From Undaria pinnatifida (Eukaryota > Sar > Phaeophyceae > Laminariales > Alariaceae), in contig JABAKD010000013.1 in NCBI GenBank assembly GCA_012845835.1, positions 15,235,016 to 15,299,015 on the forward strand: a stretch of 64,000 nucleotides of DNA. Direction: 5' to 3'. How positions within the stretch are numbered: the stretch's first letter is position 1; the number at the start of each line of letters is the position of its first letter. The notes below the pieces were generated by a model. That model was not told the DNA's origin. It was given only the letters and a program-made list of their open reading frames with translations, and made no database searches. Positions 33,717 through 46,165 of the stretch are shown one piece after another. Both the position numbers and the translations under genes were made by a program.

Positions 33717-36316
33717 TTTAGCTTATGTGAGAACATCATCAACATCATCATCCATCAATGCTCCATGACCAGATCCAGCTTCAGCTCTAGCTCCATCCTT
33801 GGACTTCAGTGGAGACTGGTTCGCCTTTACCGGGTTTTCTGACCACTGGCATTGATGGAGCTTCTGCCAGAGCTTTGGCCTTCGCAAACAACGCCGATGG
33901 TTTCAATTTGATGACTATTATTTAGATTTGAAAGACAGTTTCCCTTGGCAAGGTCCCCACGGTTTCAATTTGAAGACCTGCGATGCATGTGCAACCGCCT
34001 ACCAGATACTAAAAGCTGTTGCCGATGACAACAAACCGCGGGGAAGAGTATTCCGCCTCCTAACAAAAGAAAAAATCGAACGTTTACACGTCCCCCACCT
34101 TCGCTACCCCGCGCCGAACATACCCCCATACCTCAAAGTACTAAATTTGACGACCCACAAAACACCACAAAACTGCGCGACGCAATGCGACGCCATGGGA
34201 CGCTATGCGACACCAAGAATACCACTGGGCGCGCTCATGAGACGCGGTACGACAGCATGCAGGTAAAGTGGCCACGCATGCCCACCGTCAAAAACGCGAG
34301 AGTAGTGAAATGGGTTACAACGCATACATGGTCTCCTAGAGCCTGGGCTCTGCCAGGCGAGGCTTACCGCGCAACACCCGCCAGGGTTACGTGTACTCAT
34401 ATATTGTACGGCCGTAGTGTCAAGGCCACAGTGGTATGACCCTCGCATCCCGAGAATGCCGGGACGGAGAACGTCGGCGGACTCAGCACTCGCTGAACCC
34501 GATCAACCCTCGAGCAGCACGCAGGCACCGGACCCCCTTTGGTACTCGCGGACGGACAGGAGCGTACGAGCGCGACAAAAACTACGCAAAAAAAGAACAC
34601 CGGTTGTGATCGCACTTGCGCCATATATCCACTGGGATCCCCCCTCGCGCAGCGTCCCTCTGGAGACTGCACACCGGTTGTGATCGCACTTGCGCCACAT
34701 CCTCAATAAGACCTGCCCTCCCCCCTCCCCCCGCGGCGGCCTTCTGAAAGCTCTAGTGCACTTCGACGATGGCCTCGAGTTCAACTGGCATGTCCAGGGG
34801 TAACGAGCTGGTACCCACAGCTGATCGGGCGTGAACGCCCTTCTCCCCAAACGTCTGGTACTCATGCACAAGAAAATAATAGCAGCAACAGCAGCAGCAG
34901 CGGCAGCAGTGCCAGAGGTAGCAGCAACAGGAACAGCAACAGGAACAGCAACAGGAACAGCAGCGGCAGCAACATAAATATCAGCAGCAACGGCAACAGC
35001 AGTAAAGCAAAAGCAGCAGCAGAACCAGTTGCAGTAGCAGAAGCGAAAACAACAGCCGTGCCAGCAGCAGCAGCAACAGCAGAGACAGCAACAGCAGAGC
35101 AGCGGCGGGAAAGCAGCGCGGTAGACCAGGGTCGGTGTTGGGAAACTATTTATAACAGAGTCGAGTCGGAGAGAGACGTGTAGTGTGAGTGTGTAGCGGT
35201 GTAGTGGTGTAGAGGTGTAGTGTAAATATGCCCTGAGCCTAGGAGGGAGATGTTCGGCGTCAATGGAAGTTGGCAGACAGGGAATGCCGTCATGCGCATT
35301 TTTGCCGCGAAGTACGTGATTTACAGCGAATTCACTAAAACGAGTGTCAAATACATCGAAAATCACAATATATCAAACAGCACAAGTGTGAGTTTGTTTT
35401 TACTTGACAGCTAGTTATTAGCTGAGTGGCGAAGTAAGAATACCGCACCTCGGACAGATCACGATATAGATCATATATATATCATATAAATCATGTAGAT
35501 CATCAACAGTAGAATCTGTATATGCCTTTATGATATGTTGTGCAGGATCTGTACATACAGAGTACAGACTCAGCCCAAGAAACATGTGTTAGATCGTGCA
35601 GGTCGTACGGCTCCCACCCGGAAACACGAGCCAGACCATACAGATCTTCCCTGAAATATCTACCAGGTAGATCATCAAGTGGAGATCGGTGGTCCATCCG
35701 ACGTGTGAAGAATACCAACTGACTTTAGTATTTCTCCATTTCGAGCTACGAGCGCAACAGTCGACACAACAGCACAGAACTCCGCCAATTGCCTTGAGGA
35801 AATAACTAGGAAATAACTGTAATACCTCGCGGCTTGCGTCGGTGATTGAAACGCTGCGCTGGTGGTCTAGTGGAAAGGACAAAGGACAACACACAATAAA
35901 AAACAAGGACGCACATTTCCCCGTAGCGGAAATTACCGGAAATTAATACGAGCCTAAGAAAAAAACGTTTATCAGCGAAAATTCAGCATATCCCCTATCC
36001 CCCGACAAATACTGCCTCTGTATCGTATGGAATCCGCTGAACATTTTGAAAACATGAAATTCGGTGACGGATCCAATTTGTTCTCACAGTCACCGAACAA
36101 AAAAGACGGTATCGGGGAGCAATAATTCCCACCTCGGCCAAGAGGTCGCTGGCGCCGTTGACGACCTTAGCCTGCCCCGTGAAACCGTCGACACATTGCA
36201 CGTAACCGTTCAGCTTTACTATTCGCGCTACTCGGTCGAGGTCGCCTAGTTGGTCTGACAGTTTAGAGGGAGGGACGCAGGCAGGAGGGCAGGCAGCAGC
36301 AACAGTAGTAGCGACA
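33717..36316. repeat. 2.6-kb block duplicated across the gap, right copy
   Basis: Near-identical to 30614-33216. This copy is continuous with the rest of the minus-strand RidA gene and has the intact frame in exon 4 (36133-36254). I treat it as the genuine locus. Confidence 0.9.
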
Positions 36317-39300
36317 AGGGTTACGATTGGGGTACGATTAGCACCGAAATATTACTGAGACGACTCAGTCGAGGAACTCTCTACTACACCCAAACACTGA
36401 GCTCAAATAAAAATCGATGCTGCAACTCCATGAACAAGCCTACAATAGCTAGGTACCTGGTACCTGCTATACAACGACAAATAATATTGAAAACCACAGA
36501 AGATATTCCAAACGTACTGGGTTGTTTGTTAGCACAGGTAGTCTAATTGAGGAGTCCCATCGTCAGAAACATTTCGTCCAAAACGTGCCATCTCTACCGT
36601 GGCACGTGTGTACCTATACTTCGAGTATGTATACTCACGCTTGAGCGTCGCGAGCATGTTGAGGGCTATCAAGCGAGCGGCCGCGGCGGCGTCCTCTTCG
36701 CTCATGTTGTCGCCGACCTGTACGTTCACAACAACCCGGATGATATCATACGATTGCTATTAATACTTGCCCCTGCGAGGCTCCACAAGGGAAACATACC
36801 GAAAATAAATGATGACTACACCATCGGCTAACCCAGGCTTTTGGGCTATCATAGGAGGGGCGTGTCCGAAGTGGGATGGAAGCAAACCATGGTGTTACTC
36901 GTGCTCTACGTTATTCCCTAGACGCTTGCGTACCCGTCATACATGAGACCCAAAGGGGGTTACCGTTGACGGGCACATGCATAAACGCCGAAGGGGTTAG
37001 CGATGAGTGATGTCATAACACGCAGTCCAAGCGGAGGTGCCCAAGAGACGGGGCGTGAGGCAACATCAACGTCAGACATCTGCGAAAACATACTTAGGAC
37101 GCCCCCGAAAGAGGAGAGCTTCCGCGAAGGCTCCAGTACGTACCGTGCCGGTGAGCAGCACCCCCTCCGGCGTCATCGGAATGTGCCCAGATATGTACAG
37201 AATTTTTCCGGTCTGGTACCCCACCACGTAGCTTCCTGAAAAACAACGCCAAGACATCATACGGGTACGGCAATGTAGAGCGTTTACGCATGCAGGGAGG
37301 AAAGAGGAGGAAAAGAGGGTGCGGGCGACAATATTATATAAAGAAAGGATGGCCACAGAAGCAGGCGATCGAACAAACGTGGATAGTAGTGAGGACGGAG
37401 AGTGCTCCGTTGCTGCTGCACTAGACTACAGCAGGCTGTATCAGGTACTGTCGTCTAGATAATACCTTAATAGGTACTGATGCTCGTTCGTCGCTTCAAA
37501 GACCCGATACTATATCCCACATACCGATATCCCCCTTTTCCCTCTTGGCGTGTGAAAAAAATAGATCTGTGTTGCCAACGTGGGTGAAGCCATGATACAA
37601 CCTGTACCAGGTACCTGGTACGTATTGACAGTGTACGCGGTTCTTTTGGGACCTACTGTATCTATGAGGACCTCAAAGACGAGAAAAGAGGTTTATGAGC
37701 CTTCTGCTTCGTACGAAGAGCGTTCAACAGCACAAGCGTCACCATGCTGCATGCGTGTCGCACAGCTCCTTACCAATAGATTGTACTCCGGGCACATCCC
37801 CTACCCTAACAACAGCCCGGGCTACTTCGTGTGGGCGGTGCTGTAATCGTCAGTTTATCCCGGCATTTGCGTTTGTACGCTCTCGCCAAGTCCCAAATTG
37901 TTCTAATAGGTACATACATATTGTATCGGTATACCGGGACCGTTGTGCTTGGTTTTTGGCGCCCAGTGCCAGCACCGGATGGGCCCCTCCCAGCTACAGT
38001 CCCAGCCACCCTCACTGCCGAAATAGCATCGGAAGCTACTGCTGCCCGTACTATACTGGACTACGAGCGCTTTCCGGACTAATTCGTATCTGGTACAGAA
38101 TAGTTGAAGATACGATACGATACGATCACAACACACCGCTGATAAGACTAGCAGCAGCTCGTCTAATACAAACACACCACGAGCACCACAAGCCGGCAGC
38201 GTGCAAGGTCGCGACAGAGTATCACACCCTCTTGCCGATCTGTTCCCATGAAATAGAGTACGTTACGATAGACACGCGTTTGTATGCAGTTCCTCAAGCC
38301 GTTGGGGAAGAATGGACAGGATGATGCCGACGTCGAAACTTGCAAAGTGCGACGACGGTACCACCGGCACATGTACTTCGGGGTCGGGATTCGGAGACAG
38401 CACAGCGGAAGTTCTCATACGCTACCACCAAGACGGATGGGACGGGCGTAATGGTGGTCCTGACAAAGGAAGTGATCGCGGCAAGGGTGGGTAGAGTTCG
38501 ACGCCGTGGTTGTAGGTGCTGCCTGCTGCCGCGTTCAAGCCATTGGATTTGACGGGAAATACGGTTGTTTCGGTTGAACCGGTTTCAAGATATCTCGTCA
38601 CTTGCTCAAGTCATAGGGGAAACGGCGACGAGGTCACCTGGCCAGTCTCCATCAAGGAGCAGGACAGGATGGGGGTAGCTCGTGTCCAGAGTTACAGAAA
38701 TAACCCCAATCGCCGTGAGGGCTAGGGGAGTTTGCCCACGCCAAATACGGGGGAAAGCGCGTTTTTTTTTGTATACGTTCAAGCGGCGGTGAACTGGCGG
38801 AGGTTGGAGGTAGCGACTACGGTAGCGATAGCATTCGGGCAAACCGCTTCAGGCGGTACGGCCTACGACGGAGGTTCTCAGGGGTATCTGCATCTGTAAT
38901 CGAATATTACGTCGCAAGTTCGAGGGTGACAAGATGGCCGTGGTTGTCGGGTGTGGAGACGCATCTTTTCGTGAGCAAGGGTCGATTGCTAGGCCTGATA
39001 AAAAGCGTCAGGCGGGAAGTTGCGAAGATGGTTGGAATCGGGACAGGTCCTGGCGGAGTAGATAGTGTAGAGTTTTCAGGGATGTGAACGAGGACTACAC
39101 CTCCAAGTTGTGCTCCGAGTGCAACGAGGTGCTCGAGGCGATTCGGGACCAGCGCAATAAACCGACCCACGCCGTACGTCGTTGTCTCACAACGAGCTGT
39201 GTGCGCCTGTGGCATCGAGATATCAACGCTTGGCGCAACAACTTCGCCGTTTTCACCCACGAGAACTCCTACGAGGGCCGGAGACCCGGGAAGTTCACTC

Positions 39301-40270
39301 GCGGGTACCAACTGCTCGATACAGCTTGTCTCAACGAACAGCCTAGCAATAAGTTACGGTTACATACGTTGTGTCACGAGGGTAAGTTACAGGGATCGTC
39401 TCGTGGTATCACCCACGAGCAGTCCCACGGGTATGTACGAGTAGGCACTACGCGAGGAGGTTTAGGTATTCGACTACGAGCGGTTGTTCCTGGGCTCACA
39501 GGAGAGTTGACCCACATGACCCACTCCACCTTTCCCCCTGCATTCGTCTACCCTTTTCCGGGCCGACATAATAAAGACATCTTAAACTATCTTCTACACA
39601 CTGCGTGTTGCAGTGCCTCGCTCACAGCCTAGTGTGGCTGTTGGGAGCCTATCCATCCATCGCGTATCAGCGCTAATTGAACACCAACAGGCCACACATG
39701 CTCAGTAGCGGGGTGGGCGAGATCCCTATGATTTCACAAATTCGGTTGTAGAATGTTTATGCCGAAGGTGGAGCAAGTGCTCGAAAGACCAGACGGACCA
39801 GGTAGGATGGGTTTCCATTTTCTTACACGAATAATTCGTTATGTTACAGGTGTACTCTCATTTAAACGCCATCAACATGATTTGTTCACGACGACATCAA
39901 CATCGAATGGGATCACCTCGCCGCAGATAGGGCCTAAAACTAATTACAACTACTACTTACTGCTGCTGTGTTGTACATCAATAATCGCTGCTTCGCCAGT
40001 ACTATGCGCAACATAAGCTACCAGGCTCACCCTATGCTTATCCTGTGGAGGCACGATCGCGACTACTATCAATACTAACTCTGATTCGCCAGTACTATGG
40101 GCAACCCAGGCTACCAGGCTTACCCTATGCTTACCCTGTGGAGGCACGATCGCGACCGGAAGCTTCACCCCAATGCGCTCTAAATGTGCTTCGACGTGGA
40201 TCTCGCGCACACTTGCCGATGGTGCCCTACATGCCGTACATTGCGCTGCCGGACGCAGCAACGAACCCAT
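34753..40270 (-). CDS. RidA-family (YjgF/UK114-like) protein, five exons
   Basis: Exons 40135-40270 (ATG), 37144-37235, 36639-36717, 36133-36254 and 34753-34854 (TAG) join with phases 1,0,1,0 to 176 residues. The N-terminal HVEAHLERIGVKLP, then GSYVVGYQTGKILYISGHIP, MSEEDAAAAARLIALNMLAT, LGDLDRVARIVKLNGYVQC and GVHARSAVGTSSLPLDMPVE follow the layout of the long Rid subgroup. RidA proteins hydrolyse reactive enamine/imine intermediates to ketones and ammonia (family knowledge). The Arg of HARSAVG sits where the family's catalytic Arg lies. About 25 N-terminal residues precede the domain; targeting is unclear. It is head-to-head with a plus-strand paralog. Intron 1 (2.9 kb) holds a decayed Fanzor-like gene, and the exon 1 donor edge is duplicated at 39998-40060. 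A second, broken copy of exons 4-5 lies across the gap. Confidence 0.85.
38340..39302 (+). pseudogene. Decayed Fanzor/TnpB-like RNA-guided nuclease gene
   Basis: Plus-strand fragments in three frames follow the order of a Fanzor/TnpB protein. KFSYATTKTDGTGVMVVLTK starts near 38408. A RuvC-I-like VVSVEPVSRYLVTC lies at about 38560, with Glu in place of the usual Asp. GCGDASF lies at about 38950. The C-terminal part, open from 39084, carries a zinc ribbon: CSEC at 39111-39122 and CLTTSC from about 39183. WHRDINAWRNN follows at 39210-39242 (RuvC-III Asp), then GRRPGKF. Frameshifts and stops separate the parts and the first catalytic acidic motif is changed, so it should be inactive. It lies inside intron 1 of the minus-strand RidA gene, in opposite orientation. 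I see no clear terminal repeats. TnpB-type transposon capture or viral origin are both possible. Confidence 0.65.
39990..40160 (-). repeat. Tandem copy of RidA exon 1 donor edge
   Basis: The exon 1 end (minus-strand VAIVPPQ then GTAAGC at 40129-40134) and about 75 bp of intron are repeated one unit (about 93 bp) further into the intron. The copy still reads VAIVPPQ, but the donor has become GATAAGC. Confidence 0.8.
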
Positions 40271-40567
40271 ACGCGACGTAAGCTTAAGCATGCTGACCAG
40301 AATACGGCACCGACACCACGACCTATTCTGCTGTCGGAGGTTCCACGCACACGACGCGTGTGTACGTGTGTGCAGCCAAGGGCGGTGGCGGCGCAATAAA
40401 ACTTGTTTTGTATATTTTGCGGAAGCTTTGCTGGGAGGGATGTTCTTTCTTTCCTCCCTCCCCCGCATTCTGAACCAGCGCAAAGCGATCAGCGAGCCAC
40501 ACCATCTGCCTCTCTCTCTCGAACTACCACCACTGCCCTTAAACCTTCTCCTGTTGCGACGAGATCA
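40271..40567. promoter_or_regulatory. Shared 5' region of two head-to-head RidA genes
   Basis: Only 297 bp separate the two start codons, so both transcripts must start here or overlap. A pyrimidine-rich stretch (CTTTCTTTCCTCCCTCCCCC) is at 40446-40465. No TATA box is evident. The promoter role is inferred from layout. Confidence 0.45.
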
Positions 40568-43500
40568 ATGCTTCGGAGAGCTTCAGCTGCTGTGGTAGGC
40601 CGTGTCCGCGTGGCGGCATGTGGGGTGCACACGGAGGCGAAGTTGAAGGAAATGGGCATCGAACTTCCAACCCCCAAAGCTCCGCTAGGTAACGCAACTT
40701 TGAAAATGAAACGCGACAGCATGGCAGTCTCTCACGACTGGCGATGGCGATGAACAACACATGGCTAGCAGACTCACTTTGAAGTTCAATGTTGTGCAGC
40801 GAGGATCATGGGCGCCATTTTGAAGTGAACCCGAAGCCCGTGATTTGTGCCCAGATGCTTGTATGATACCTGGTGTGCTGGAGTATCGCGTCATCCAGGC
40901 AGTGCTTACTCTGGCGCTGTCGAAAATACACCGCGTGATGGTACGTGTGATTCATGGTGCAGCTGTAGTACATGAAAATGTAAATGTTCCGTGTCCTGCT
41001 GACATGTGACTGGATGCTGACCGTATGACTGGATGGTTTACTCCTCCATCAACATGCGTATCACCCGGCACGTGCACGTAGCATCCGACATACACATTCA
41101 TTACAAGTAGTGAGTGACACGGCATACCGCATCATATCGTATCATACCACACCAGGCAACTTCGTTATGAGCGTGCGCACGGGGAGCCTCCTGTACACGT
41201 CAGGGCACCTACCCATAAGCTTGGAAGGGGAGATGACCACAGGAAAGGTGCGAAATTCGCCACTTTCGACGATTCTCCAGAGGGTAATATGGCTTCGACG
41301 GCTCAGGTCTAGGTGGGATTACAGCAGTTTATTGGTACATCGGGGTGGGATCAAGGCGCGAAGCAGGAGCAGGGTGCAAACATTAACATTAGAACATTAG
41401 TGTGTTGCCCAATGGAACATCCTGAAACGTAATTATTTCACCAATGACGGGACACCTCCGAAAAACTGGTACGGTCTACTGGAGAACTAACGTATGTGCG
41501 TGTTTAAAACAAAATGCCGCCAAAACCAATTAATCAACAATGCTTGGGTCTCGCCCTTGACGATTGACGACCATTCACCATTCCTCACCCACCCTTGAAC
41601 GGTGCCGAGTCTCAGCTTGCCGGTGGATAAAATCTTGTTATGGCGTAGCTCCTTCTGCTACCCTGCGCCCTCTACGCTGTACTCCGTGCTCTGCGGGGCG
41701 CGAAATCAGTGGCGGCAGTTGGTGTTGTGCGCGAAGAACGCTATTTCTGCTGCTTGGGCACGTAGACCAACGTAATGCCATCGACTGCTGGATTTCAACA
41801 CAACAAAGGCGAACCCTCTGATTGTTTTCCTGATTTCATTTGTTGGCCTCAGTCTGAGGTACGAGCAACAGTCGTGCATTCAACGGGAAGATGCGATGCG
41901 CGTATAGTCTGGCGGTGTTGATGTCGAAAGCTGCGGGTAGATCCTACCCGCCCCCCATGAGGTCAGTCGATGGGTCGAACACCGCGGTCTCCTATTAAAG
42001 GCGTCCTTGTACAGCATATGCATGGGGCATGTGACAACCCGCGGTGAACTTGATCAGCGCTTTTACGTTGGAAACCCCTTGTCTCTCTCGGACACTACTG
42101 TACGTGTGTATCGTTTTGTGTTACCACTCTTCAAGGTGGGACAAGAAGTGAGCGAAGAGGAGGCTCAGGAGGCTGCCCGTAAGGTGGCCATTCAGCTCAT
42201 CGCCACCATCAAGAGTGAGTCGAGACAAGCCTTATGATAGCGTGTGGGTGGGTGTTTTTTCGGTTGAAGCGTTGCACAAACCACAGGCCATACACCCGTT
42301 GTGAAGTAGAGCGAAGTCTCTTTGCAGGAAATCTATGAAATTTCAACTCTGCGCGCCCTTAGCGCCTTTACAGCTGGGAATCCTTTTGTAGGACGAATTA
42401 CTTCGAATTTGGGTAGGGGCGGACAACCTGTCAGCGCTCCAGCAGTAGATCGTGCAGTAGCTAGCGCTGAGCAGCGGTTGAGGTTGAGCAAGAACAGAGT
42501 GAATAAATCTCTCACAGCTCAGGCGTCAAAGCTGCATGTACTGGCGATTCCGTATCCTAGTAAACCGCCATTCCATATACAGTAGTACAATACCCAAATA
42601 TCTTATTGAGTTTTTCTTGCACGACAAATATCCTGACAAAAGGAGGGTTGAGGGGGTCTAAAGGGGTCAAGTATGCTGTCGCGCCATGCTCCGTTTTTTG
42701 TCATTGGGCTAGTGTAAGTGTACTGTATGCTGTATGCTCCGTTTTGTGGTTATTGGTTTCTGCTTTGACCGTTCGGCCAAAACCCACGATTTTGGTGGAT
42801 TTTGTCGGCGTGGGGTCAGGGTGGCAGCAGGGCCCTCGAGGCGGCTGAATATATTCACAGGGTGAGGCTAGAGGGCTCAGGTCCGGGTGTGATCAGGGTG
42901 TCAAGTGGAAGCAGGATGGGGGTGTGCTACGTTTTGCATACCCGGCCTGCGATTAGGTCTCGTCGTGGACTAGCCCCTATAGGTCTCGTCGTGAACTAGC
43001 CCCTATAGATTTCATGCACTGATGTTGCATTGCTCCAGGCTTTGACTGTTTGTCAGGACGTATTTTATTCGACTTTTTTGTTTTGCTGTATTGCATTGAT
43101 TGCTGTCGCGGAAGTGCAGTGAAGCAACTTTCCAGAGCGTTGATGGTTCTGTCTCAGCGCTCGACTTTTTTTCTTGCCGCGGATGAGCGACGGTAGAATG
43201 GGCTTCACACGGTTTTTCGTCCTTCCCGCACCTCCAAACGCAACGCAACGTAACGCAACGCAACGTAACGTAACGTAACGTAACGTAACGTAACGTAACG
43301 TAACGTAACGTAACGTAACGTAACGTAACGTAACGTAACGTAACGTAGCGCAACGTAACGTAAAGTAACGTACCGAACTGCAACGTAGAGTAGCGTGGCG
43401 TAGTGTAGCGTAACGCAGCGTAACGTGACGTATCGTCATGGGACGGAACGGGGCCAAGTGACAAATAAGGTAAAGTAACGCAACTCATACGTAATAATTT

Positions 43501-44116
43501 GCCCCTATTCACGAGAGCTTTAGTCTCCGCGCACAATGTGATCATGCGCTGAGTGTTTTTATGTAAATTCCCTGTCGATTATGGTACTATTAATACTATC
43601 AATACTACTAATATTACCCAGGGGACCTTCCGAGCAATATCCTTCGCGCGAGGTCATGCCCCTACGTATTACGCGCGATTGAAACATTGTTACACGCGGC
43701 TTGTATATATATATTAATAAACACTTCACGCACAGGATATCACCTCATTATCTTTCGAGAGCCATCCATGCCGCTGTGTCCCCCCCCCCCCCCGCCTCGA
43801 ACGCCCCTTTCTTCCCCATCACCCGCACCTTCGCCTAGACCTAGCACCACACGTATAACAAACCCCTCACCTAAAGCCCTTCCCCCCCCCCCCCCCGCCC
43901 CCCGCCCCCGCCCCCACCCCCCACCCTCCCCCCCCAACCCATCCCAACCCCAACCCCTCGAACACTCCACCCTCTCTTTACTCACTGATTGTACGACTTA
44001 CCCCAGAATATACACGATAAACTGATGTATTATTTCCAAAAATGTCACATTTGTCCCCTCGAAATAATGTATAGTTTCCAGGCACATATCGAGCTGCCCC
44101 CCCCCCCCCCCGCGCC

Positions 44117-44149
<33 letters not shown>

Positions 44150-45874
44150 CCCCCAATAATATACTGGTGCCAAAACCGTCAGATTTATCCCCTCGAAAGG
44201 ATTTATAGCTTACATGCACAAATTGCCCTTTCCCCCCCCCCCCCCCCCCCCGCCCCCCTCCAAACCCGCTCGCTTTTGATCAAAACCAGGCCCCCCCTTT
44301 GCCTTCACAGCTGTCAGATTTTGTCCCCCTCAGAAACGGGTTTTATAGTTTCCGCGCACAGACTGACTAAAATCATCCTGTTGACCCTGATAGCTACACT
44401 GTAGCTGTAAGGGGAGTCGCCGACCTATATCCTTAATGAGGACACACAACTCGTAATGCGCGCGATCGGAGTATCACACACAGCTTGCAAAGATGAGTTT
44501 CGACGAAATCTTCGATCTCACAGCTGGAGTGTATTTTAATTTTTATAATATGATACCTGGCACGAGTTTCCAATAAATTGTTCTCGAGAGGGTTTGTTTT
44601 TCTTTTGTTGCAAAATATCGTGACGTGGTGACGTGTCGTGGGGCGTGAGATGCCGTGACTGACTCGTTCCCGCTTCTCCTCGGGATGTTCGCATCACCGC
44701 TTTTTCGGGGGTGTATACGTTCGCTCCCCTGTTTGGCAGAGGACTTGGGCGACCTGGACCGAGTGAAGCGCATCGTAAAGCTCGTGGGGTTCGTGAACTG
44801 TACGGACGGTTTCACGGGGCAACCCAAGGTCGTGAACGGTGCAAGCGATCTGTTCGCGGAGGTAAGGCATCGCATCGCATCGATCCATTTACACCGCATA
44901 TCATTGCATGACAGGGGTATCGTCTTTTCGTGTTTGTCTTCCCTTGTATAACTACACCCACGCTTTTAGGAGACGGAGTAGGCACAGCTACTACTTCGTA
45001 TGGGCGTGTTTTTGTTTTGCGCTTCTTTTTTCTTGTGTCTTAAGAAAACCTGTCGATGTGTCGATATGAAGATTACAGCATCGGTCCAATATTTTTTTTC
45101 GTGACGTGAGGGTGGAACGCTGTCGATATGTCGATATAACGATTAGAGCATTGTTCCCTTTTTTTTTTGTGACTTGAGAGTGGAAATCTGTCGATATGTC
45201 GATATGATGGTCACAGCGTCGGTCGCATGAAGCCGTCGGCCGCTGCTGAGGTAGGGCGTGTGTCCGGAGTGCAAAAAAAGGACATGCACTACAGGCGCGC
45301 CGCATGATGGTACGTTTGTTCTTTTTGTTCTTTTGTGAAACTATTTTAAATACGTCAGCTGTGAGTTCGATACGTTTTGGCGTCGATACTCATCTTAGCA
45401 AGCTGCGTGGTACACGGGCTGCTTATTTCTACAGTACTTGTACGGCTGTACGCTCTTCCCGCACAACTACCGGCTTAGCATGCACCTGGTATACAACAGC
45501 AGTAAAACGGCTTGTCTGCAATCGATCACTCGCGATATGCGTCCACGCCCGTAACGCTTGATACGCGTCCAAACCCTTTTGATGGTTTTTGTCTTTTTTT
45601 TGTTGCTTCGGGTGTCAGGAGGGAGGGGCACAAGGCTTGATACGCGCACACACCCATAATTCTTCATACGCGCCCGAACCGAACCTTCGACGTTGTTGGT
45701 CTTGCTTTTTTGTTTCAGGTGTTCGGAGAGAGAGGTGTGCACTCGCGGTCGGCGGTCGGGACGAACGCCCTGCCGATGAACGTGCCTGTAGAAATCGAGG
45801 CCATCGTAGAATTCGAGGACGACAGCCGCCCGGGTAGCACGAAGGACGACTGGACAGTCACCAAGCGGCCGTGA
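40568..45874 (+). CDS. RidA-family (YjgF/UK114-like) protein, five exons, probable mitochondrial form
   Basis: Exons 40568-40688 (ATG), 41156-41247, 42136-42214, 44740-44861 and 45719-45874 (TGA) join with phases 1,0,1,0 to 189 residues. The first 18 residues, MLRRASAAVVGRVRVAAC, are Arg-rich without acidic residues, typical of a mitochondrial presequence (inference). The Rid domain follows: HTEAKLKEMGIELPTPKAPL, FVMSVRTGSLLYTSGHLPIS, VSEEEAQEAARKVAIQLIAT, LGDLDRVKRIVKLVGFVNC and HSRSAVGTNALPMNVPVEIE. It should deaminate enamine/imine intermediates of amino-acid catabolism. Exons 2, 3 and 4 match the minus-strand paralog in exact length (92, 79 and 122 bp), so the two arose by duplication. 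The C-terminus is 17 residues longer and acidic/basic mixed. The exon 5 acceptor edge is duplicated at about 45590. Confidence 0.88.
42214..43225. other. RidA intron with short duplications
   Basis: In the third intron of the plus-strand RidA gene, a segment at 42665-42760 (GCTCCGTTTT..) is doubled and a 26-bp unit (AGGTCTCGTCGTG..CCCCTATAG) is doubled at 42954-43010. An open stretch at 42322-42585 is not supported by splice partners. Confidence 0.5.
43228..43440. repeat. (CGTAA)n pentanucleotide repeat
   Basis: About 130 bp of perfect CGTAA/CGCAA units decaying on the right side, inside the third intron of the plus-strand RidA gene. Confidence 0.95.
43775..44375. repeat. Poly-C clusters and a ~125-bp tandem unit
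   Basis: Long C runs (43780-43795, 43878-43935, 44096-44150, 44231-44262) are embedded in three units sharing GTCAGATTT..CCCCTCGAAA..TATAG..TTCC..GCACA. The same intron also holds the pentanucleotide repeat. The C-runs probably limit assembly accuracy here. Confidence 0.8.
45040..45225. repeat. ~67-bp tandem repeat, three copies
   Basis: Units with CTGTCGATATGTCGATAT, then GATTACAGCATCGGT and a T-run. They lie in the last intron of the plus-strand RidA gene. Confidence 0.8.
45575..45740 (+). repeat. Tandem copy of RidA exon 5 acceptor edge
   Basis: The acceptor and first bases of exon 5 (TTGTTTCAG then GTGTTCGGAGAGAGAGG) are mirrored about 120 bp upstream as TTGCTTCGGGTGTCAGGAGG followed by GAGGGGC. 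GATACGCG words are repeated in between. The upstream copy has lost the AG. Confidence 0.65.
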
Positions 45875-46024
45875 CAGCCGTGACGGGAAATTAGCGATAC
45901 GTTTCGCGACATCGCTTAACTAGTTTATGAACGCACCCACTTTTTTGGGTCCAAAACACTTTGAGTTAGCGTGGGATATTTTTTTGCAGCTTCAGCAGGA
46001 AACAGGTTGAAAACGTGGCATGTT

Positions 46025-46165
46025 ATCAAGTGTGCGGTAGTGGGGATGTTATGATGTTATCATGATGTTATCATGATGTTATCATGTTATGATATACCTC
46101 CTTTTTCACTACTATCATATCATATCATATCGTATCATATCATATGATATGATATGATGTCATAC
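46025..46165. repeat. ATGTTATC repeat and ATCATATC palindromic tract
   Basis: Direct units of GATGTTATCAT are followed by a hairpin-forming run of CATAT/ATATG steps at 46105-46165, just 3' of the plus-strand RidA gene. Confidence 0.7.
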
